The position numbers were made by a program, and so were the translations under genes. Positions 33,729 through 43,224 of a DNA stretch of 64,000 nt are shown one piece after another. The stretch covers positions 27,090 to 91,089 of the forward strand of contig UQXH01000006.1 in assembly GCA_900545025.1 (NCBI GenBank). The letters run 5' to 3'. The DNA is from an uncultured Phascolarctobacterium sp. (GTDB lineage: Bacteria > Bacillota > Negativicutes > Acidaminococcales > Acidaminococcaceae). The notes beneath the pieces were generated by a model that saw only the letters and a list, made by a program, of their open reading frames with translations, was not told the origin of the DNA and ran no database searches. Position 1 is the first letter of the stretch. The number at the start of each line of letters is the position of its first letter.

Positions 33729-34685
33729 ATGACGACAGAGAAAGTGAAGGATTGTTATAGGAAGATTAACGAGCTTTGGCGTAAGAACCATTATTTCACC
33801 TTCTGGTTCATCCCCGGCAACGGACAGAATATTGCCAGAAAAAATATCGAGAAAAAACGCCTGAAATACGTGCTTTCCAGCGTAGCTGTACTTAGTGCTT
33901 TCTTGCTGGCCAGCTTCGGCGTTATGGCGCATATTGCCTACCAGAGCTATGTGCAGCAGCAGGAGCTGAAAGAGTTTCAGCAGACCAAGCAGCAGCAGGA
34001 GGAAAAACTGCAGGAACTGGCTGCTATGGCAGAGGAAAACCAAAAGGAGCTGGCTTATCTGGGCAGTTTGGAAGAGCAGCTGCGTCAGCAGCTGGAAAAA
34101 AGCGGTGCATCACTGCCGCCTAAAGAGAGCAAGGCTGCTTATGGCGGTAAAGGCGGGCCGATGAACGGTAAGGAAGTGTCTCAGCTCAATGTGATGCTGG
34201 AACAGGAGAAGAATATCCAGGCGGAGATGCAGGCCCAAAAGAAAAATATGGAAAGCCTGCTGCGCGTGCTCCAGGACGAAAATTATCGCCGGGAATTTAC
34301 TCCTAATTTATGGCCGACAGACAGTTATGATATTACTTCCAGCTTTGGCGGCAGGGTAAATCCTTTTGACAATTACAGTGCTGACTGGCATCCAGGTATT
34401 GATATAGCCAATTATTATGGCGCGCCTGTTTATGCCAGCGCTTCCGGTGTGGTGGAAAGAGCCGGCTGGTATGGCGGCTATGGACGTTATATCAAGGTTG
34501 AACATGATTACGGCTATAAGACGGCTTATGGACATCTGAGCAGTATCGCTGTAAGCGCCGGTGAATATGTAGAAAAGGGACAGCTTATCGGACGTGTGGG
34601 CAGCAGCGGTTACAGTACCGGTCCTCATCTGCATTTTGAGGTCATCAAATACGGCGAACAGGTTAATCCTTCCGAAGTAATATAA
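33729..34685 (+). CDS. Membrane-anchored M23 (LytM) peptidase with coiled coil
   Basis: 318 residues behind AGGAG. One membrane helix (YVLSSVAVLSAFLLASFGVM, about residue 44), a Gln/Glu-rich coiled coil (about 75-135) and a C-terminal LytM domain with WHPGIDIANYYG, AYGHLSS and GPHLHFEV, so the zinc ligands are complete. Same architecture as the 18786-19745 product. It is followed 16 bases on by trmB, then cell-wall synthesis genes, suggesting a role in cell elongation or division. The paralogue pair may divide tasks. Confidence 0.88.
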   Translation: MTTEKVKDCYRKINELWRKNHYFTFWFIPGNGQNIARKNIEKKRLKYVLSSVAVLSAFLLASFGVMAHIAYQSYVQQQELKEFQQTKQQQEEKLQELAAMAEENQKELAYLGSLEEQLRQQLEKSGASLPPKESKAAYGGKGGPMNGKEVSQLNVMLEQEKNIQAEMQAQKKNMESLLRVLQDENYRREFTPNLWPTDSYDITSSFGGRVNPFDNYSADWHPGIDIANYYGAPVYASASGVVERAGWYGGYGRYIKVEHDYGYKTAYGHLSSIAVSAGEYVEKGQLIGRVGSSGYSTGPHLHFEVIKYGEQVNPSEVI

Positions 34686-34701
34686 AGAATGAGAGGTTAT
34701 T

Positions 34702-35340
34702 ATGCGTTTAAGAAAGAAACCCTGGATTGAAGAAGCTATTAAGGAACTGCAGGACGAATATGTCTATATGCATGATTTGGAAAATTTTAAGGGTAAATGG
34801 CAGGAGATGTTTCCTGGTAAGAAACTGTGCCTGGAAATAGGCTGCGGCAAAGGCCGTTTTACTATCGGCATGGCGGAGCTTAATCCTGATAAGGCCTTTA
34901 TCGGCGTAGAAACTCAGCAGGATGTGGCCTATTATCCCGCTAAAGCAGCTAAAGAAAAGCAGCTGGATAATGTCAGAATCATCTGTGCTAATGCAGAAAA
35001 TATTACTGACTGGTTCGAACCAGGTGAAATCAAGGAATTATACCTTAATTTCAGCGATCCCTGGCCTAAGGCTCGTCATGCTAAGAGAAGACTGACTCAC
35101 CGCAATTTTTTGGCTAAGTACAGCCAGCTTCTGGGTAAGGGCGGACATCTGCGTTTTAAAACTGATAACCGCGGCTTATTTGATTTTTCTGTGGAAGAAT
35201 TTAAAGAGTTTGGTCTGGAAATCATTGCGTTAAGCTACGATCTGCATCATTCTGAATATGACAATCCTGTACAGACGGAATATGAGCAGAAATTCAGCGC
35301 CTTGGGTACGCCTATCAATTTCTGCGAGGTTGTATTTTAA
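34702..35340 (+). CDS. trmB: tRNA (guanine-N7)-methyltransferase
   Basis: 212 residues behind GAGAGG. LEIGCGKGRFTIGMAELNP is SAM motif I, followed by FIGVETQ and the TrmB signature NFSDPWPKARHAKRRLTHRNFL. Methylates G46 of tRNAs in the cytoplasm. Begins 16 bases after the M23 gene and precedes the SEDS/PBP pair. Confidence 0.93.
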   Translation: MRLRKKPWIEEAIKELQDEYVYMHDLENFKGKWQEMFPGKKLCLEIGCGKGRFTIGMAELNPDKAFIGVETQQDVAYYPAKAAKEKQLDNVRIICANAENITDWFEPGEIKELYLNFSDPWPKARHAKRRLTHRNFLAKYSQLLGKGGHLRFKTDNRGLFDFSVEEFKEFGLEIIALSYDLHHSEYDNPVQTEYEQKFSALGTPINFCEVVF

Positions 35341-35367
35341 AACCTTTGTGAAGCAATAAGGAAGAAA

Positions 35368-36534
35368 ATGTTTGCATTACTGAATAATCCTAAGAAGTTA
35401 ATATATTTCCTGGTAATCCTGCTGATAAGCATCGGTGCTATCAATGTGCTTAGCGCCAGTTTTCTGGAAAGCGGTTATGCCTATTTTATCAGGCATTTTG
35501 CCTATGGCATTATCGGCTTTGCCGTAATGTATTATATCAGCAAGAAAGATTATCGTTTCTTTTTGCGGAGTAATATACTGCAGCTGGCTTATGTGGGCGT
35601 ATTAGTCCTCTTGCTGCTGGTAGACGCTATCGGTGCAGTCAATAAAGGCGCGCAGCGCTGGCTTTATCTGGGACCTATTTCCATCCAGCCGTCGGAGCTG
35701 GCTAAGCTGGTGGTTATTATGATGTCAGCTAAGCTTTTAGGCAATATGCTGCAGAAAGGCGAGTATATCAGCCTGATCAGCGGTAAAGGCAGCAGGGGGT
35801 TTTTGGCGGCAGTCATTCTGTCGGCGCTGGTCTATATGCAGCCTGACCTTGGTACGGCGGCGATTATTTTTGCGCTGATGTTGTGCGTTTATATCGTGGC
35901 AGGCATCTCCTACAAAGAAATCTTTACTATCCTTGGTGTGGGGATGGCAGGCGCGGTGCTCTTTACCTTATCGACGCCGTATAGGTTGGAGCGTATCAAG
36001 GTATGGTTTGACCCTTGGCTGGACGAAGTAGGCGCCGGCTATCAGATGGTACTTTCTTTGCTGACTATCGGCAGCGGCGGCCTTGTCGGTGCTGATTGGG
36101 GGCAGGGCAGCGGTAAATATCTGTATTTGCCGGAATCGCATACTGACTTTGCCTTTGCCGTATTTTGTCAGGAAAACGGCTTTATCGGAGCAGCAGTCCT
36201 GGTTGTACTTTTCCTGCTCCTGGGCTGTGCCTTTTTTAAAATTGCGATAAGCACAAGGGATAAGCGCGGCTTTCTTTTGGTAACGGGCGTCAGCTTCCTG
36301 ATTGTAGGACAGGCTGTTGCCAATATGGCTATGGTGTGCGGCATTTTTCCGGTTATCGGTGTACCTCTGGTATTTATCAGTTACGGCGGTACGGCAATGC
36401 TGGTTTCCATGGCAGGGATAGGACTCGTCCTGTCCGTATATAATGAAGAGATGAAGCAGCGTCAGCAGCAGGAAACGGAACAGCTTTCACCGCAGACAAG
36501 GCGTTCTGACCTGCGGGTAGTAGGCAGGAGGTAA
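35368..36534 (+). CDS. SEDS-family peptidoglycan glycosyltransferase (FtsW/RodA/SpoVE)
   Basis: 388 residues, about ten membrane helices. GAQRWLYLGPISIQPSELAKL, QPDLGTAAIIFALML and the C-terminal PVIGVPLVFISYGGTAMLVS are hallmarks of SEDS polymerases. It polymerises lipid II glycan strands in partnership with a class B PBP, and the next gene (6 bases later) encodes one. Whether it is the division (FtsW) or elongation (RodA) member cannot be told from this alone. Confidence 0.9.
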   Translation: MFALLNNPKKLIYFLVILLISIGAINVLSASFLESGYAYFIRHFAYGIIGFAVMYYISKKDYRFFLRSNILQLAYVGVLVLLLLVDAIGAVNKGAQRWLYLGPISIQPSELAKLVVIMMSAKLLGNMLQKGEYISLISGKGSRGFLAAVILSALVYMQPDLGTAAIIFALMLCVYIVAGISYKEIFTILGVGMAGAVLFTLSTPYRLERIKVWFDPWLDEVGAGYQMVLSLLTIGSGGLVGADWGQGSGKYLYLPESHTDFAFAVFCQENGFIGAAVLVVLFLLLGCAFFKIAISTRDKRGFLLVTGVSFLIVGQAVANMAMVCGIFPVIGVPLVFISYGGTAMLVSMAGIGLVLSVYNEEMKQRQQQETEQLSPQTRRSDLRVVGRR

Positions 36535-36540
36535 CGGGAG

Positions 36541-38556
36541 ATGCAAAAACGCTTTCATGCAAACCTCGTTGGTCGTTATGCCATGCTTGCAATGGTACTT
36601 GTGGCGTTGGCGGTGTTGGTCGTGGGGCGCTTGGGCTGGCTCCAGCTGGTCAAGGCGCAAGAGCTGTCGCAGAAGGCTGCGGATAAGCTTACTGCCAGCG
36701 GGATGCAGAAAAATCCTCGTGGCAAGATTGTCGACCGTAACGGTGAAGAGCTTGCTGTCAGTATTATGACGGGGACTTTGTACGCCGACCCGCTGGCAAT
36801 GGAAGATTCCGAAGAGGACCGCAAAAATAAGCCCGGACGTGATGTGCGTAAGCTGAGCGCTGAATTGTTGGCTCCGGCGCTGAAGATGGATGCAGCGCAG
36901 CTGTATAAAGACTTTAATGAGCAGCTGCACTTTATCTACATTAAAAGGGCGATGGAGCCCAAAGAATATGAAGCCGTGCAGAAGATTATCAAAGATAATA
37001 AGCTGCCGGGGCTGCATTTCTTGAAGGAAAGCAAGCGTTACTATACTAAGCAGCATGCCGCTGCGCAGGTTATCGGCTTTGTAGGTACGGATGATAAGGG
37101 CTTGAGCGGAATCGAGCTGCAGCTTGATTCGGTGCTGCAAGGTAAAGAAACAAAATATAAAGCCTTTTATGATTTGGCCGGTAAAAGGATACTTGGGCGC
37201 GAGTATGAAAAAGGCGAGCAAAAGAGCAATCTTTCTACAGTATATCTAACTTTAGACAGCAAGATGCAGTACGTGCTGGAAGATGCGATGGATGATGCTA
37301 TTAAGCGCACTAAGGCGAAAGGCGCCGCAGCTATCATCATGGACCCGTATACAGGCGAGATACTTGGTATGGCCAGCCGCCCTACCTTCGATCCTAATGT
37401 TTTTTATAAATATCCTCCTGTCAGCTGGAATAATAAAGCAGTATCCATGATTTATGAGCCAGGCTCCGTATTCAAGCCTATAGTTGGCTGTATGGGGCTC
37501 ACGGAGGGGATTATCACTCCTGACACATTGATCCAGGATAACGGCAGCATCAAGATTGCCGACCGTATTATCCATAACTGGGACGGCGAGGGTATGGGAC
37601 TGGTACCCTTTACGGAGGTTATCAAGTTCTCTATCAATACCGGTATGGTCCAGCTTGGTATGAAGCTGGGCGCGGAACGGTTGATTGAGTACAGCAAGAA
37701 ATTTGGTTTCGGTAAACCTACGGGCGTTGACCTGCCGGGTGAAGAATCGGGCATCCTGTATCGCCCTGAAGACATGTATGAGCCTGATATAGCTACCATG
37801 GCTATTGGTCAGGGTATTGCCGTAACGCCGCTGCAGATGCTGCGTGCCATCTGCGCGATTGCCAATGGCGGTGAGCTGCTGCAGCCGTATATTGTTAAAA
37901 AGATTGTGGATGCGGATGGTAATACCGTTCAGGAGGGGCAAAAGAAAATTGTCAGCCGCGTGATTACTGAGCAGGTGGCGGCCCAGATGCGCGGGATGAT
38001 GGAAAAGGTAGTAAGCGAGGGCGGCGGTAAGCCAGCTGCCATTCGCGGCTATCGGATTGCCGGCAAGACCGGTACAGCGGAAAAACTGGCTGAGGGCGGC
38101 GGTTATGCTGCCGGTGAATATATAGCGTCTTTCGTCGGCTTTGTGCCCGCAGATAAACCTAAGTATGCCATGCTGGTAATGCTGGATACACCGCAGGGGG
38201 CTTTCTATGGCTCGCAGGTGTCTGCGCCTATCTTCCGTGATACGCTGCAGCAAATTCTTGTTGCCAAGGGAATACAGCCGGCAAGCAGTGAGGGGTTACC
38301 TTCCTTTAACGAGATGAATCAGCAGCAGAATACCTTGGCTAAAGCGCCGCAAAAGATGCCGGAATTGCAGATTTTGCCTAACGGTAAGGTTAAGCTGCCT
38401 GATTTTTCCGGTATCAATATGCGAAAGGCAGCGGAACTTTTGCAATATGGGAAGCTGCGCCTGCAGCCTTATGGCAGTGGTACGGCTTATCAGCAGAAGC
38501 CGGCTGCCGGAACCGAGGTTGACGCGGGTACTGTGGTTGAAATCTGGTTTAAATAG
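36541..38556 (+). CDS. Class B penicillin-binding protein with PASTA domain
   Basis: 671 residues. Short cytoplasmic end, one membrane helix (AMLAMVLVALAVLVVGRLGW), pedestal domain (RGKIVDRNGEELAVSI), transpeptidase domain with SVFKPI (Ser-x-x-Lys), SINTG (Ser-x-Asn) and AGKTGTAEK (Lys-Thr-Gly). A C-terminal PASTA domain (PDFSGINMRKAAELLQYGKL, about 610-671) makes it SpoVD/FtsI-like. Pairs with the SEDS gene six bases upstream, forming a synthase for septal or side-wall peptidoglycan. Confidence 0.92.
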   Translation: MQKRFHANLVGRYAMLAMVLVALAVLVVGRLGWLQLVKAQELSQKAADKLTASGMQKNPRGKIVDRNGEELAVSIMTGTLYADPLAMEDSEEDRKNKPGRDVRKLSAELLAPALKMDAAQLYKDFNEQLHFIYIKRAMEPKEYEAVQKIIKDNKLPGLHFLKESKRYYTKQHAAAQVIGFVGTDDKGLSGIELQLDSVLQGKETKYKAFYDLAGKRILGREYEKGEQKSNLSTVYLTLDSKMQYVLEDAMDDAIKRTKAKGAAAIIMDPYTGEILGMASRPTFDPNVFYKYPPVSWNNKAVSMIYEPGSVFKPIVGCMGLTEGIITPDTLIQDNGSIKIADRIIHNWDGEGMGLVPFTEVIKFSINTGMVQLGMKLGAERLIEYSKKFGFGKPTGVDLPGEESGILYRPEDMYEPDIATMAIGQGIAVTPLQMLRAICAIANGGELLQPYIVKKIVDADGNTVQEGQKKIVSRVITEQVAAQMRGMMEKVVSEGGGKPAAIRGYRIAGKTGTAEKLAEGGGYAAGEYIASFVGFVPADKPKYAMLVMLDTPQGAFYGSQVSAPIFRDTLQQILVAKGIQPASSEGLPSFNEMNQQQNTLAKAPQKMPELQILPNGKVKLPDFSGINMRKAAELLQYGKLRLQPYGSGTAYQQKPAAGTEVDAGTVVEIWFK

Positions 38557-38646
38557 GAAAATGTTTGGGCGTTGGCAGGAAAAAACTGCCATAGTACAGA
38601 AATACCAATAATTATGGATTTATAAAATATTGGAGGAGGGTTTATT

Positions 38647-40317
38647 ATGTTGTCTGATATTGAAATTGCTCAGCAGGCTAAGATGCTGAAGATTACCGAG
38701 GTTGCTGCTAAGCTTGGCATCAGCGAAGATGATATTGAGATGTATGGCCGTTATAAAGCTAAATTATCCATGGATCTTATCCGTTCTTTAGAGGCTAAGA
38801 AAGCAGGTAAGCTGATCCTGGTAACCGCTATTACGCCTACCCCTGCAGGCGAAGGCAAGTCTACTACTACGGTAGGCCTGGCCCAGGGTTTGGCAAAGCT
38901 GGATAAAAAGGTTATCGTAGCATTGCGTGAGCCTTCTCTTGGGCCCTGCATGGGCATCAAAGGCGGCGCTGCAGGCGGCGGTTATTCTCAGGTAGTACCG
39001 ATGGAAGACATCAATCTGCATTTTACCGGCGACTTCCATGCTATTACCTCTGCTCATATGCTGCTGAGCGCTATGCTGGACAACCATATCCAGCAAGGCA
39101 ACATCCTGAATATTGATCCGCGCCGTATCGTCTGGAAACGCGTTGTCGATATGAATGACCGTGAACTGCGGAATATCGTTGTCGGTCTGGGCGGCAAGGC
39201 GCATGGTGTTCCTCGTCAGGATGGCTTTGATATTACCGTTGCTTCTGAGGTAATGGCTATCCTCTGTCTGGCTACAGACCTCCATGACCTTAAAGAACGT
39301 CTCAGCAAGATTATTGTTGCGTATGATTACAGCGGCAAACCAGTTACTGCCGGACAGCTTAAAGCGCACGGTGCTATGGCAGCCCTGCTGAAAGATGCCG
39401 TTAAACCTAATTTGGTACAGACATTGGAAAACGTACCTGCTATCATCCACGGCGGTCCTTTTGCCAATATTGCTCATGGCTGCAACAGCGTCATGGCTAC
39501 CAAGACAGCTATGAAGCTGGCTGATTATACCATCACTGAGGCTGGTTTCGGCGCAGACCTGGGCGCAGAAAAATTCTTTGATATCAAATGCCGTTATGCA
39601 GGGCTGAAACCTGATGCGGTAGTATTGGTTGCTACTGTACGCGCATTGAAGATGCACGGCGGCGTGCCTAAAACCGAGCTTGCTGTTCCCAATGTGGAAG
39701 CAGTTAAAAAAGGTATCGTAAATCTGGAGAAACATATTGAAAATGTTAAGAAATTCGGCGTACCCCTGGTAGTCGCCATCAATATCTTTGCTCAGGATAC
39801 TCCGGAAGAATTGGAAGCAGTACGTGAGCACTGTGCAAAACACGGCGTCAATGTTGCTCTGTCCGATGTGTTTGCCCGCGGCGGTGAAGGCGGTATTGAA
39901 TTGGCAAAAGAAGTAATTGCTTTAGCTGAAAGCGGTACTGCTGATTTCCATCCGCTGTATGGTAGCGAGCTGTCTTTGAAAGAAAAGATTGCAGCTATTG
40001 CCAAAGAAATTTATGGCGCAGACGGCGTTAATTACAGCAAGGATGCTGATAAGTCCTTGAAAGAATTTGAAGAAATGGGTTATGCTTCTCTGCCTGTATG
40101 CATGGCTAAAACACAGTATTCTTTCTCTGATGATCCTGCCTTATTAGGTCGTCCCAGCGGTTTTAAGATTACTATTAAAAACTGCCGAATTGCGGCAGGT
40201 GCCGGTTTTATCGTAGTACTGACCGGCGATATTATGACTATGCCCGGATTACCGAAAGTTCCTGCAGCTGAAAAAATAGATGTCAGCGACGAAGGTGTAA
40301 TCAGCGGACTGTTTTAA
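38647..40317 (+). CDS. fhs: Formate-tetrahydrofolate ligase
   Basis: 556 residues, usual length, behind GGAGGAGGG. P-loop TPTPAGEGKSTTTVGLAQGL, the REPSLGPCMGIKGGAAGGGY segment and FHAITSAHMLLSAMLDNH identify Fhs. It makes 10-formyl-THF from formate with ATP in the cytoplasm and feeds one-carbon metabolism. Only 11 bases separate it from the folD-like gene, so both are coexpressed. Confidence 0.95.
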   Translation: MLSDIEIAQQAKMLKITEVAAKLGISEDDIEMYGRYKAKLSMDLIRSLEAKKAGKLILVTAITPTPAGEGKSTTTVGLAQGLAKLDKKVIVALREPSLGPCMGIKGGAAGGGYSQVVPMEDINLHFTGDFHAITSAHMLLSAMLDNHIQQGNILNIDPRRIVWKRVVDMNDRELRNIVVGLGGKAHGVPRQDGFDITVASEVMAILCLATDLHDLKERLSKIIVAYDYSGKPVTAGQLKAHGAMAALLKDAVKPNLVQTLENVPAIIHGGPFANIAHGCNSVMATKTAMKLADYTITEAGFGADLGAEKFFDIKCRYAGLKPDAVVLVATVRALKMHGGVPKTELAVPNVEAVKKGIVNLEKHIENVKKFGVPLVVAINIFAQDTPEELEAVREHCAKHGVNVALSDVFARGGEGGIELAKEVIALAESGTADFHPLYGSELSLKEKIAAIAKEIYGADGVNYSKDADKSLKEFEEMGYASLPVCMAKTQYSFSDDPALLGRPSGFKITIKNCRIAAGAGFIVVLTGDIMTMPGLPKVPAAEKIDVSDEGVISGLF

Positions 40318-40328
40318 GGAGTAAAGAT

Positions 40329-41162
40329 ATGGAAGCACTGTTGATGAAAGGCAAGCCGGTAGCTGACGTTTACCGGGAAAATATTATTGCCAGGATAGCC
40401 GCAGCTAAAGGAAATGGACATATGCCTACGCTTGTTATCCTGCTGGTAGGCGATGATCCGGCTTCCTGCGTATATACAGAAAGACTTGCCAAGCTTACGG
40501 AAAGCCTGGGAGCTGCGGCAAAGATAGTCAGGATGCCGCAGGAAACAACGGAAGAAGAGGTTATCAACCTTATTAAGAAGATGAACCGCAACAGGTATAT
40601 TACCGGTATACTTCCCATGATGCCTATGCCGAAGCATATCAACAGCGATGCGGTAGGTGCTGCGGTAACAAAACATAAGGATGTAGACTGCCTGAATCCT
40701 ACTAATGCCGGCGAGTTTTATCTGGGACGCAGAAACTGGGCTCCCTGTACCGCCAGAGCCTGCATGGCGGCGCTGGAGCATTATAAGATTGATTTGCAGG
40801 GCAAGCACGCTGTTGTTATAGGCCGCAGCAATGTTATTGGCAAACCGGTAGCATTACTGCTGCTGCAAAAACATGCAACCGTGACCATCTGCCATTCCAG
40901 GACAGAGGATCTGGCTGATATTACCAGGAAGGCCGATATTATTATAGCTGCTGTCGGTAAGGCTGGCTTTGTCACCGCCGATATGGTCAAAGAGGGAGCG
41001 GTGCTTATCGATGTGGGGATTAACGAGGTTGACGGCAAGCTGGTCGGAGATATTGCCCCGGAAGCTACAGCTAAGGCATCTGCTTTTACTCCGGTACCGG
41101 GCGGTATCGGTGTTATCAGCAATATGATGGTTATGGAATGTTTGGCTGCTTACGCAAAATAG
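40329..41162 (+). CDS. Divergent FolD-like methylene-THF dehydrogenase/cyclohydrolase
   Basis: 277 residues with both FolD domains in place: N-terminal VILLVGDDPASCVYTERLAK and the Rossmann part GRSNVIGKPVALLL and VPGGIGVISNMM. The catalytic Tyr is kept (CVYTER), but the Lys four residues after it in ordinary FolD (Tyr-x3-Lys) is a Leu here. The VQLPLP loop is PMMPMP, losing its Gln, and DVDGFHP is DVDCLNP. The dehydrogenase Asp remains. Cyclohydrolase activity is therefore doubtful. Coexpressed with fhs. Confidence 0.85.
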   Translation: MEALLMKGKPVADVYRENIIARIAAAKGNGHMPTLVILLVGDDPASCVYTERLAKLTESLGAAAKIVRMPQETTEEEVINLIKKMNRNRYITGILPMMPMPKHINSDAVGAAVTKHKDVDCLNPTNAGEFYLGRRNWAPCTARACMAALEHYKIDLQGKHAVVIGRSNVIGKPVALLLLQKHATVTICHSRTEDLADITRKADIIIAAVGKAGFVTADMVKEGAVLIDVGINEVDGKLVGDIAPEATAKASAFTPVPGGIGVISNMMVMECLAAYAK

Positions 41163-41169
41163 GGAGAAA

Positions 41170-41601
41170 ATGATGCAGAAGGTATTGTGGTTAATCCTAT
41201 TGGTAGCTTTCACCCTGCTGATTTTTCTGAACTCGTCTTTACCCATGTCAGATTCCGGCAGGCTGAGTTCTATGGCAGCTGCTTTCCTGGGGCAGCTTTT
41301 AGATGTAGCAGGAATTTCTGTAGAGGGTAATCTTGAGCATTTATTAAGGAAGCTGGCACATTTTACTGCTTTTGCCGTACAGGGAGGCTTGTTGTGCCAT
41401 ACTTTCAGTGAATTCAGGATTGCTAACAGAGCAGCCAACGGCTATGTGCTTTTTTTAGGATTGCTTACGGCAGTTGTGGATGAATATATCCAGAGTTTTT
41501 CAGCTGGACGTACTTCTGCGGTTAATGATGTACTGCTGGATTTCAGCGGTACCTTGTCTATGTGGCTGGCCTATCGCATTTGGCAGTGGAGCAGGCATTG
41601 A
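41170..41601 (+). CDS. VanZ-like membrane protein
   Basis: 143 residues, four hydrophobic segments. The VanZ pattern is visible: FLNSSLPMSDSG, then KLAHFTAFAVQGGLL and DEYIQSFSAGRTSAVNDVLLDFSG. Function is not certain; the family is linked to lipoglycopeptide tolerance and surface binding. Starts seven bases after the folD-like gene and ends in a strong terminator, so it closes the fhs operon. Confidence 0.82.
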   Translation: MMQKVLWLILLVAFTLLIFLNSSLPMSDSGRLSSMAAAFLGQLLDVAGISVEGNLEHLLRKLAHFTAFAVQGGLLCHTFSEFRIANRAANGYVLFLGLLTAVVDEYIQSFSAGRTSAVNDVLLDFSGTLSMWLAYRIWQWSRH

Positions 41602-41621
41602 ATATTGCTTAAGGATAAACT

Positions 41622-41662
41622 AAACTCTGCTTTTCAAAGGATATTGAAAAGCAGAGTTTTTT
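41622..41662 (+). terminator. Terminator of fhs operon
   Basis: AAACTCTGCTTTTCAA / TTGAAAAGCAGAGTTT stem of 16 pairs with T run. Confidence 0.92.
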
Positions 41663-41722
41663 GTTACAAAGCTTATAAAAATAAGTCTGCCTGCAAAAAA
41701 ATATAAAATTATCCGCACAGCG

Positions 41723-41751
41723 TTGACCGTGGCTGTATTGGATGTTATACT
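41723..41751 (+). promoter_or_regulatory. Promoter of ECF transporter operon
   Basis: TTGACC and TATACT with a 17-base spacer, 40 bases before the first gene. No riboswitch-like structure lies between. Confidence 0.75.
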
Positions 41752-41791
41752 CGAAAATAGTATCTAAGAATATTATTGTGAGGCGTTACAA

Positions 41792-42364
41792 ATGGATGAA
41801 AAGAAGAAGGATATTCCTCAGCTGATAGAAATAGAACCATTGCAGGATGGGTATCGTTGGGTAGCGATTACAGCAATGCTGTTAGCTATCGGCATTATTT
41901 TGCATACAGTAAGCCCTAATGTAGGCGGTGTTACTCCTAACTGGACGATAGCCATGTACTCCATAGTTATCAATCTTACCAACCCTAAATTGTCACAGGC
42001 GTTAGGTATAGGTTTTATTGCCGGATTGACGCTGGTGCCGTCTTCTAAATCAGCTTTCCCGTTGGGAAATTTAGCCAGCGAGATTGCCGGAGCCACAGTC
42101 TGCTGCATCCTGGTAAAGGCTATGCTGGTGGCCGGTATCGGCAGCTGGCGACTGCGTCCTTTTATTACTGGTTTTGTCGCTACTATTGTCAGCGGCGGGC
42201 TTTTTACCTTTATTTTGAAAATAGTTCTGGGATTGCCCTTGAGCGTGTGGGTTTATGCCATGCTGCCGGTTGTAGCGGTAGTAGGCGTATTGAATGCGCT
42301 GATAACCTTTCTGTTATATGCGCCCGTGCGTAAACTGTTTTTTGTGCAGGAGGATGAACGGTAA
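41792..42364 (+). CDS. ECF transporter substrate-specific component
   Basis: 190 residues with five to six hydrophobic helices. VSPNVGGVTPNWTIAMYSIV and PSSKSAFPLGNLASEIAG recall tryptophan-transporter (TrpP)-like S components, but the match is loose. It is the first of four genes encoding a complete ECF importer (S, two ATPases, T). The following ATPase start overlaps its stop by one base. Substrate cannot be named with confidence. Confidence 0.78.
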   Translation: MDEKKKDIPQLIEIEPLQDGYRWVAITAMLLAIGIILHTVSPNVGGVTPNWTIAMYSIVINLTNPKLSQALGIGFIAGLTLVPSSKSAFPLGNLASEIAGATVCCILVKAMLVAGIGSWRLRPFITGFVATIVSGGLFTFILKIVLGLPLSVWVYAMLPVVAVVGVLNALITFLLYAPVRKLFFVQEDER

Positions 42365-43224
42365 TGGAAAATGCTATCCAACTGGAAAATTTCTATTTTG
42401 CCTATAAAAAATCTGATATCGTCCTGCATGATATCAATATCAATGTCCGCAAGGGCAGTTTTACGGTAATCGCAGGGCCCAGCGGCGCTGGCAAGACTAC
42501 ACTGTGCAAAGCTATGACTGGTATTGTGCCTTATTATATGGGTGGTCGTTACAGCGGTGATGTCAAAGTGCTGGGAGAATCTACCAAGGGACGCCGCGTA
42601 TCGGATATTGCCATGCGTGTAGGCTTCATTATGGAAGATTATGAAAGTCAGCTTGTTTCTCTGACTGCGGGAGAAGAGATTGCGTTCAGCCTGCTTAATC
42701 ATGGCTTTTCTGCTAAAGAGGTGGCAGAACGTACCAGGAAGGCCTTGGAAGACGTAGGCCTGCCGGGAAGAGAAAGCTACCAATTAGATGAGCTGAGCGG
42801 CGGACAGCGCCAACGGCTGCTGCTGGCGGCTACGCTGGCAGTACATCCCGAAATTATCGTGCTTGATGAGCCGGTTTCAGCAATGGACCCGGACGGAGCG
42901 ATTTCCCTGTATAAGCTGGTATATGATATTCATAAAACCTATGGCACTACTATTGTAGCGGTAGAGCATCGTACAGATTATTTATTGCCCTATGTTACTG
43001 ATTTGATTGCTTTAAAAGAAGGCAGGGTTATTGCCAGCGACAGCTTTGAAGCGGCTGCACCGAAAATGTATGCTGATCCTGAGCTGCGTTGTTTATTACC
43101 TTCTTTATGGCAGGTTAAACTTGGCTTAGAGGAAAAATTCGGCGTCGATTTGGGAGATTGGCGCAGCGAGCAGGATGCGCTGGCTGATCTGAAAACCTAT
43201 AAATTTGAGAGGAGGGCTGACTGA
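42364..43224 (+). CDS. ECF transporter ATPase (first)
   Basis: 286 residues. Walker A GPSGAGKTT, signature LSGGQRQRLLLAA, Walker B IIVLDEPVSAMDPDG, switch His in VEHRTDYL. Normal ECF ATPase order. ATG overlaps the S-component stop by one base and its own stop overlaps the next start by one base, so the operon is tightly coupled. Energises uptake of the S-component substrate and may serve other S components such as ThiW. Confidence 0.9.
   Translation: MENAIQLENFYFAYKKSDIVLHDININVRKGSFTVIAGPSGAGKTTLCKAMTGIVPYYMGGRYSGDVKVLGESTKGRRVSDIAMRVGFIMEDYESQLVSLTAGEEIAFSLLNHGFSAKEVAERTRKALEDVGLPGRESYQLDELSGGQRQRLLLAATLAVHPEIIVLDEPVSAMDPDGAISLYKLVYDIHKTYGTTIVAVEHRTDYLLPYVTDLIALKEGRVIASDSFEAAAPKMYADPELRCLLPSLWQVKLGLEEKFGVDLGDWRSEQDALADLKTYKFERRAD

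Noticed and set aside
36487..38253. Long open frames opposite to the PBP gene
   Set aside because: They are shadows of a clearly coding, motif-rich gene and have no ribosome sites or known motifs.
41664..41791. T-box or riboswitch before the ECF operon
   Set aside because: The leader after the promoter is only about 35 bases long.
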